The notes below the pieces were generated by a model. The model was not told the DNA's origin. It searched no databases and saw only the letters and a program-made list of their open reading frames with translations. Positions 33,217 to 36,297 of a DNA stretch of 36,297 bases are shown here, piece by piece (position 1 is the first letter of the stretch; each line of letters starts with the position of its first letter). Made by a program: the position numbers and the translations under genes. The stretch covers positions 1 through 36,297 of the forward strand of contig NZEE01000058.1 of NCBI GenBank assembly GCA_002688965.1, given 5' to 3'. The stretch comes from an archaeon. Lineage in GTDB: Archaea > Aenigmatarchaeota > Aenigmatarchaeia > GW2011-AR5 > GCA-2688965.

Positions 33217-36200
33217 AGACCCAGCAGCTTCGTTAATAGAGGTTGCTCCTCCTCCAGAAAGAATGAGGACCTGGTCAGCGGATCCAGACACAAGTATTGC
33301 ACCTTCTCTATTTTGAGATTCGACTCTAAAGTCTGCTGCATTTCCCTGCTCATTAAATACAGCTGCCCCGTCAGAGCTTAGATAGATATCATAGTCTGTT
33401 GCAACGTTTGTATTTGCACCAATTCCAACATTTTCTGAAACATCATCAGCAGGGTATAGTATAGCACCTGCATCGCCCCACTCTGCGCTGGTTGCCGTAG
33501 AGCTGATAGTTATTTGCCCGTTAGAAGCAGATGATATTGTCACACTTGTGCCTGGAACTAGATAAGAAAGACCAGCTGAGGTATGATGAATTGATCCAGA
33601 TATTGTACCACCGCTTGCGCTTGTTCCACTTACAATTAATGTCTCAGCAATATCAATATTTCCTGAACTATCAAAAATCATTCTCTGTGACTGTGAGCCA
33701 ACATCGCGAATAGGGGGATATTTGGAAGTATTGTGTCCCAAGACAAAGCTACTTCCACTATGAAACATAAAGAAGTGATTATCATCTGTGCTGCCCCAGT
33801 AGTTTTCATTACTAAACTGTATTCCATCTGAGTTGTAACCTGAAGCAGAGTTATCATCATCTGAAGATAAAGCTAGGCTTCCACTAATCGTAACTTTCCC
33901 GAGAAGGTTGTTACCTGTTGCAAGGCCTATTTTTCCATCTGAGTTTGCATACATCATAGGCTGATGGTGTCCGGCATTATGATGAAAAGACAGGATAAGC
34001 TTTGAAGATTCAGAAGTATCATTATAGTACATTCTAGCAAAATGGGATGTGGGTCCGCTATAATAATTTCCAAACGTGAATTTTGTCTCTAAGCTGGGAG
34101 CATTCGATGTTGATAGAATGTATACGTTTGATACTGAATTAGAAGCACCATCAGCAAACTGTGCTTCTGTAGTCATAGATCCGCTAATGTGCAATGGAGC
34201 TGTTGGATTTGGACTGCCTCCATGCCAATTACCTACTCCCACTTGTCCATTTTGATCAACAACTAGCGCGTATGGCTTGTTGGAATTCCCTCCGCCTACA
34301 GCAAATAAGTTATTTCCACTACCCCCGGTTCCGCTCACGTGCAACAGTGCATTCGGAGTAAACTCTGGGACAGTATTATCAGTAATCATAACTGATTCAT
34401 CACTATTTCTCATCATGACACGAAGATTTCCACCTGTATAAAACTTAATCTTATCTTCATCAGTAGATTCTTCTACTGTGATATACGTGTCATTATCTTC
34501 ATCTCTTAATCGACCAATGAAGCCAAGCGTTGTTCCAATAGAACCTGTTACACCTACATTACCAGAGAACTGAGACCCTGTCAGGGTAGCTACAATAGAA
34601 TCATCAACCCTTAGTGTTACTGGGCCGCTCGATCCCCCACCTAATAAACCTTGTCCAGCATTAACTGCTGTGATGTCTCCTACAGTTCCATCATTAGTTA
34701 TAGTAATAGCACCGTTAGATGCAGACGTTATGCTTATTCCAGATCCACCGATAAGATAGTCTGTCCCATCTGCAAGGCGTGTAAGAGACCCAGATAGTCC
34801 CAGTGTTGCTCCAAGGGAACCGGTAATTCCAACATTACCAGAGAACTGAGATCCGGTTAAAGTAGCAACAATAGAATCATCTATATTCACTGTTGTTGAG
34901 TTTACCCAGATTCCAACGCCTGGGCCCACGCTCAATGCTGAACCCCCGCCTCCACCAAGGCCTAGACCAGCTGCAGTAGAAGCTATCCTTAGATTATCAG
35001 AACCGTCGTCCTCTAGACCGGTTCCTGCGAAATCTGCTGGCTCCACAGCTAGCTCTGTTGTACCTATCTTGAGTCCACCACCTGACTTAAGATCTGTGCT
35101 AAATTGTGCTCCAACAAGATCTAAACCGTCGCCAGCAGTGTATGTTGTATTTAGAGAGCTAATAGTTACTTGTCCATTTGACTCTGATACTATTGTTACA
35201 TTTGCCCCTTGAGAAAGATAGCTTCTACCATCATTGAGCTTTGTAAGAGATCCAGTCATACCTAAGGTTACACCAAAAGATCCTGTGATTCCTACATTTC
35301 CAGAGAATTGAGAGCCTGTTAGCGTAGCAACAACAGAATCGGCTATATTAACTGTTGTTGAGTCTACCCAGATGCCAATACCAGATCCAACATTAAGTGC
35401 TACACCTGATCCACCGGCTAGTCCTTGTCCAGCTGCTGTAGAAGCTATTCTTAAATTATCAGATCCATCATCTTCAAGACCTGTTCCTGCAAACTCTGAC
35501 GGTTCAACTGCAAGCTCTGCCGCGTCTATCTTGAGGCCACCGCCAGATTTGAGATCTGTACTAAATTCTGTACCAGTAAGATCTAGACCGTTTCCTGCAG
35601 TATAGTAAGAAGCGCCTGCTCCATCATAAAGTGTACCTGATACAACAACGTCCCCTGCGAGAACAGCTGTTCCTCTACTGTTAGAACCCTTAGACCCCTC
35701 AGACCCAGAGACATAAAAGTTAACATCAGGTCCCACAACAGTACTAGGTTCATCAAAAAATCCTCCGCCGACCTTGAAGAGTGAGGAGCTTACAACAGTC
35801 TTGTAGTATGAGGTAGAACCACCACCGCCAATGTGAATGGTGTCATTCTCAGACGCCTCTATATCTGTACCAATTACAATGGTACCGTCACCACCTGCGA
35901 TTGAGCCACTTGAGCCTATAACTACTCCGTAGTCTCCATAGACAATGTTATTATTTCCCCCACCAATAACAGCTGATAATCCAGAGGCCCAGTTGTTCTG
36001 ACCAGCACCAATGAATGCAGTGGTTGTGTCAGCATTATTATGCAAACCACCGCAGACCGCTGAACCGTGTGCTGATCCAGTATTGTACTGGCCTCCCGCA
36101 ACTGTTGAATATGCATTCGATGAGAGATTTCCATGCCCACCGCCAACTGTTGAGTTAATGCCTGAGGCTAGGTTTGAATTGCCACCTGCAACTGTTGTGT

Positions 36201-36297
36201 ACTGATCGTCAGCTACATTTCCGTATCCGCCTCCTACAACAGAGTAATCACCCGATGCTGTGCTGTATGATCCCATAGCTATTGAGTCATTACCAGT
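32161..36297 (-). CDS. Giant fibre protein with YadA-head-like repeats; 5' end outside window
   Basis: The frame is open to the right edge: seven codons before the first visible ATG (36276) encode TGNDSIA in phase with the repeat, so the true start is outside the window. At least 1378 residues are visible. Counting from that ATG, residues 1-136 are YadA-head-like repeats of about 15 aa (VVGGGYGNVAD, TVAGGNSNLAS, TVGGGHGNLSS), typical of trimeric beta-rolls. Residues 225-377 and 379-528 are near-identical repeats with STDLKSGGGLKI and ATLTGSQFSGNVGITGS. Four copies of the FGGDVV-type module follow (184-217, 1021-1054, 1147-1179, 1268-1300). The end, DLGSASKRWANVYTGDLHL and GKKYKMMLEP, is a domain common in marine phage fibres. 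It is probably the host-recognition fibre. Confidence 0.8.
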   Translation of the reverse strand, partial: TGNDSIAMGSYSTASGDYSVVGGGYGNVADDQYTTVAGGNSNLASGINSTVGGGHGNLSSNAYSTVAGGQYNTGSAHGSAVCGGLHNNADTTTAFIGAGQNNWASGLSAVIGGGNNNIVYGDYGVVIGSSGSIAGGDGTIVIGTDIEASENDTIHIGGGGSTSYYKTVVSSSLFKVGGGFFDEPSTVVGPDVNFYVSGSEGSKGSNSRGTAVLAGDVVVSGTLYDGAGASYYTAGNGLDLTGTEFSTDLKSGGGLKIDAAELAVEPSEFAGTGLEDDGSDNLRIASTAAGQGLAGGSGVALNVGSGIGIWVDSTTVNIADSVVATLTGSQFSGNVGITGSFGVTLGMTGSLTKLNDGRSYLSQGANVTIVSESNGQVTISSLNTTYTAGDGLDLVGAQFSTDLKSGGGLKIGTTELAVEPADFAGTGLEDDGSDNLRIASTAAGLGLGGGGGSALSVGPGVGIWVNSTTVNIDDSIVATLTGSQFSGNVGITGSLGATLGLSGSLTRLADGTDYLIGGSGISITSASNGAITITNDGTVGDITAVNAGQGLLGGGSSGPVTLRVDDSIVATLTGSQFSGNVGVTGSIGTTLGFIGRLRDEDNDTYITVEESTDEDKIKFYTGGNLRVMMRNSDESVMITDNTVPEFTPNALLHVSGTGGSGNNLFAVGGGNSNKPYALVVDQNGQVGVGNWHGGSPNPTAPLHISGSMTTEAQFADGASNSVSNVYILSTSNAPSLETKFTFGNYYSGPTSHFARMYYNDTSESSKLILSFHHNAGHHQPMMYANSDGKIGLATGNNLLGKVTISGSLALSSDDDNSASGYNSDGIQFSNENYWGSTDDNHFFMFHSGSSFVLGHNTSKYPPIRDVGSQSQRMIFDSSGNIDIAETLIVSGTSASGGTISGSIHHTSAGLSYLVPGTSVTISSASNGQITISSTATSAEWGDAGAILYPADDVSENVGIGANTNVATDYDIYLSSDGAAVFNEQGNAADFRVESQNREGAILVSGSADQVLILSGGGATSINEAAGSDVALYVSGSPGAHGTTVRGSALFGGDLVSSGAYHIGGRIYNLGDSATYIRPQPSRWRMFANSVEGMDIDMSLSQKTITFNRGNSDVDFKVNSTNAATTALFVDAANNQLLILSGGSASSTDESKGQDVNFFVSGTINSHGFPIRGTSLFGGDLVTSGNIHVGEYIKHDADPDTYIRFLPDYAKLTVANNAVLSYDESESTIVVNADNAARNTIIKTANKTGIAVKNSTDQVMILSGGLATHPDPAAGADVNFYVSGSAGSRGTSDRGTSVFGGDVVISGSGHCTSFIPLADNTHDLGSASKRWANVYTGDLHLRNDKGNWTIQEDSDKLIVINNITGKKYKMMLEPLEENE
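34693..35604 (-). repeat. Tandem duplication, two ~462-bp units
   Basis: Two direct in-frame repeats sit inside the giant fibre gene: 35143-35604 and 34693-35142. Both encode YTAG-GLDL, FSTDLKSGGGLKI, FAGTGLEDDGSDNLRIASTAAG, then SVVATLTGSQFSGNVGITGS or close variants. A partial third copy of the last element (DDSIVATLTGSQFSGNVGVTGS) follows downstream near 34540-34610. This looks like duplication of a whole fibre shaft domain. Confidence 0.8.
35869..36297 (-). repeat. YadA-head-like 15-residue repeats
   Basis: About nine short units of roughly 45 bases each encode a hydrophobic-V/I-GGG-x-x-N-x-A-S/D pattern, such as SVVGGGYGNVAD and AVIGGGNNNIVY. One unit has a cysteine (AVCGG) where the others have Ala or Gly. 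The array continues beyond the right edge of the window. Confidence 0.75.

Noticed and set aside
30758..36297. Diversity-generating retroelement acting on the fibre genes
   Set aside because: The repeats are protein-coding modules. No reverse transcriptase gene and no template/variable repeat pair with adenine-specific differences is visible.

Overview
The window reads as part of a large, AT-rich tailed-phage genome of the T4-like (contractile tail) kind, probably marine. Every convincing gene is on the minus strand, so transcription runs from right to left. Genes are packed with 1-nt or 4-nt stop/start overlaps, and no intergenic gap reaches 100 bases once a hidden small ORF at 20052-20222 is counted. 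The phage assignment rests on baseplate proteins resembling T4 gp5, gp25 and gp6, a gp55-like late sigma factor, and long repetitive fibre proteins. I see no tRNA, CRISPR array, insertion sequence or integrase.

Layout in transcription order (right to left). (1) 36297-30758: two fibre genes joined by a 1-nt overlap. The first is cut by the right edge, opens with YadA-head-like repeats, carries a 154-residue tandem duplication, and shares a short GGDVV-type module with the second. (2) 30679-12492: a glycan island of about 18 kb. It holds eight glycosyltransferase genes (one a GT-B/GT-A fusion), a cupin of the mannose-6-phosphate isomerase type, one single and one double methyltransferase, two unrelated sulfotransferases, a HAD-phosphatase remnant, a sugar N-formyltransferase, a shortened DegT aminotransferase, a Gfo/Idh oxidoreductase, a shortened nucleotide-sugar dehydrogenase, a nucleotide-sugar epimerase and a Cas4-like nuclease. 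(3) 12492-11041: a one-pass membrane protein, the gp55-like sigma factor and a small helical protein. (4) 11051-1: baseplate genes in the order gp5-like hub/spike, a cysteine-rich acidic protein, gp25-like, gp6-like, then large structural proteins with LamG and DNRLRE/CBM96-like folds.

The sugar genes fit together. Dehydrogenase, Gfo/Idh oxidoreductase and DegT aminotransferase are the WbpA-WbpB-WbpE combination that makes 3-amino-3-deoxy uronic acids. Here an N-formyltransferase stands where the WbpD acetyltransferase would be. Glycosyltransferases, methyltransferases and sulfotransferases could then build and decorate a glycan. None of the glycosyltransferases shows a membrane segment, and no flippase, polymerase or lipid-carrier initiating enzyme is present. 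With the fibre genes directly upstream, cytoplasmic glycosylation of the virion is as likely as remodelling of the host surface. This is inference. The main caution is that the aminotransferase and dehydrogenase are both shortened, so the pathway may be decaying or may depend on host partners.
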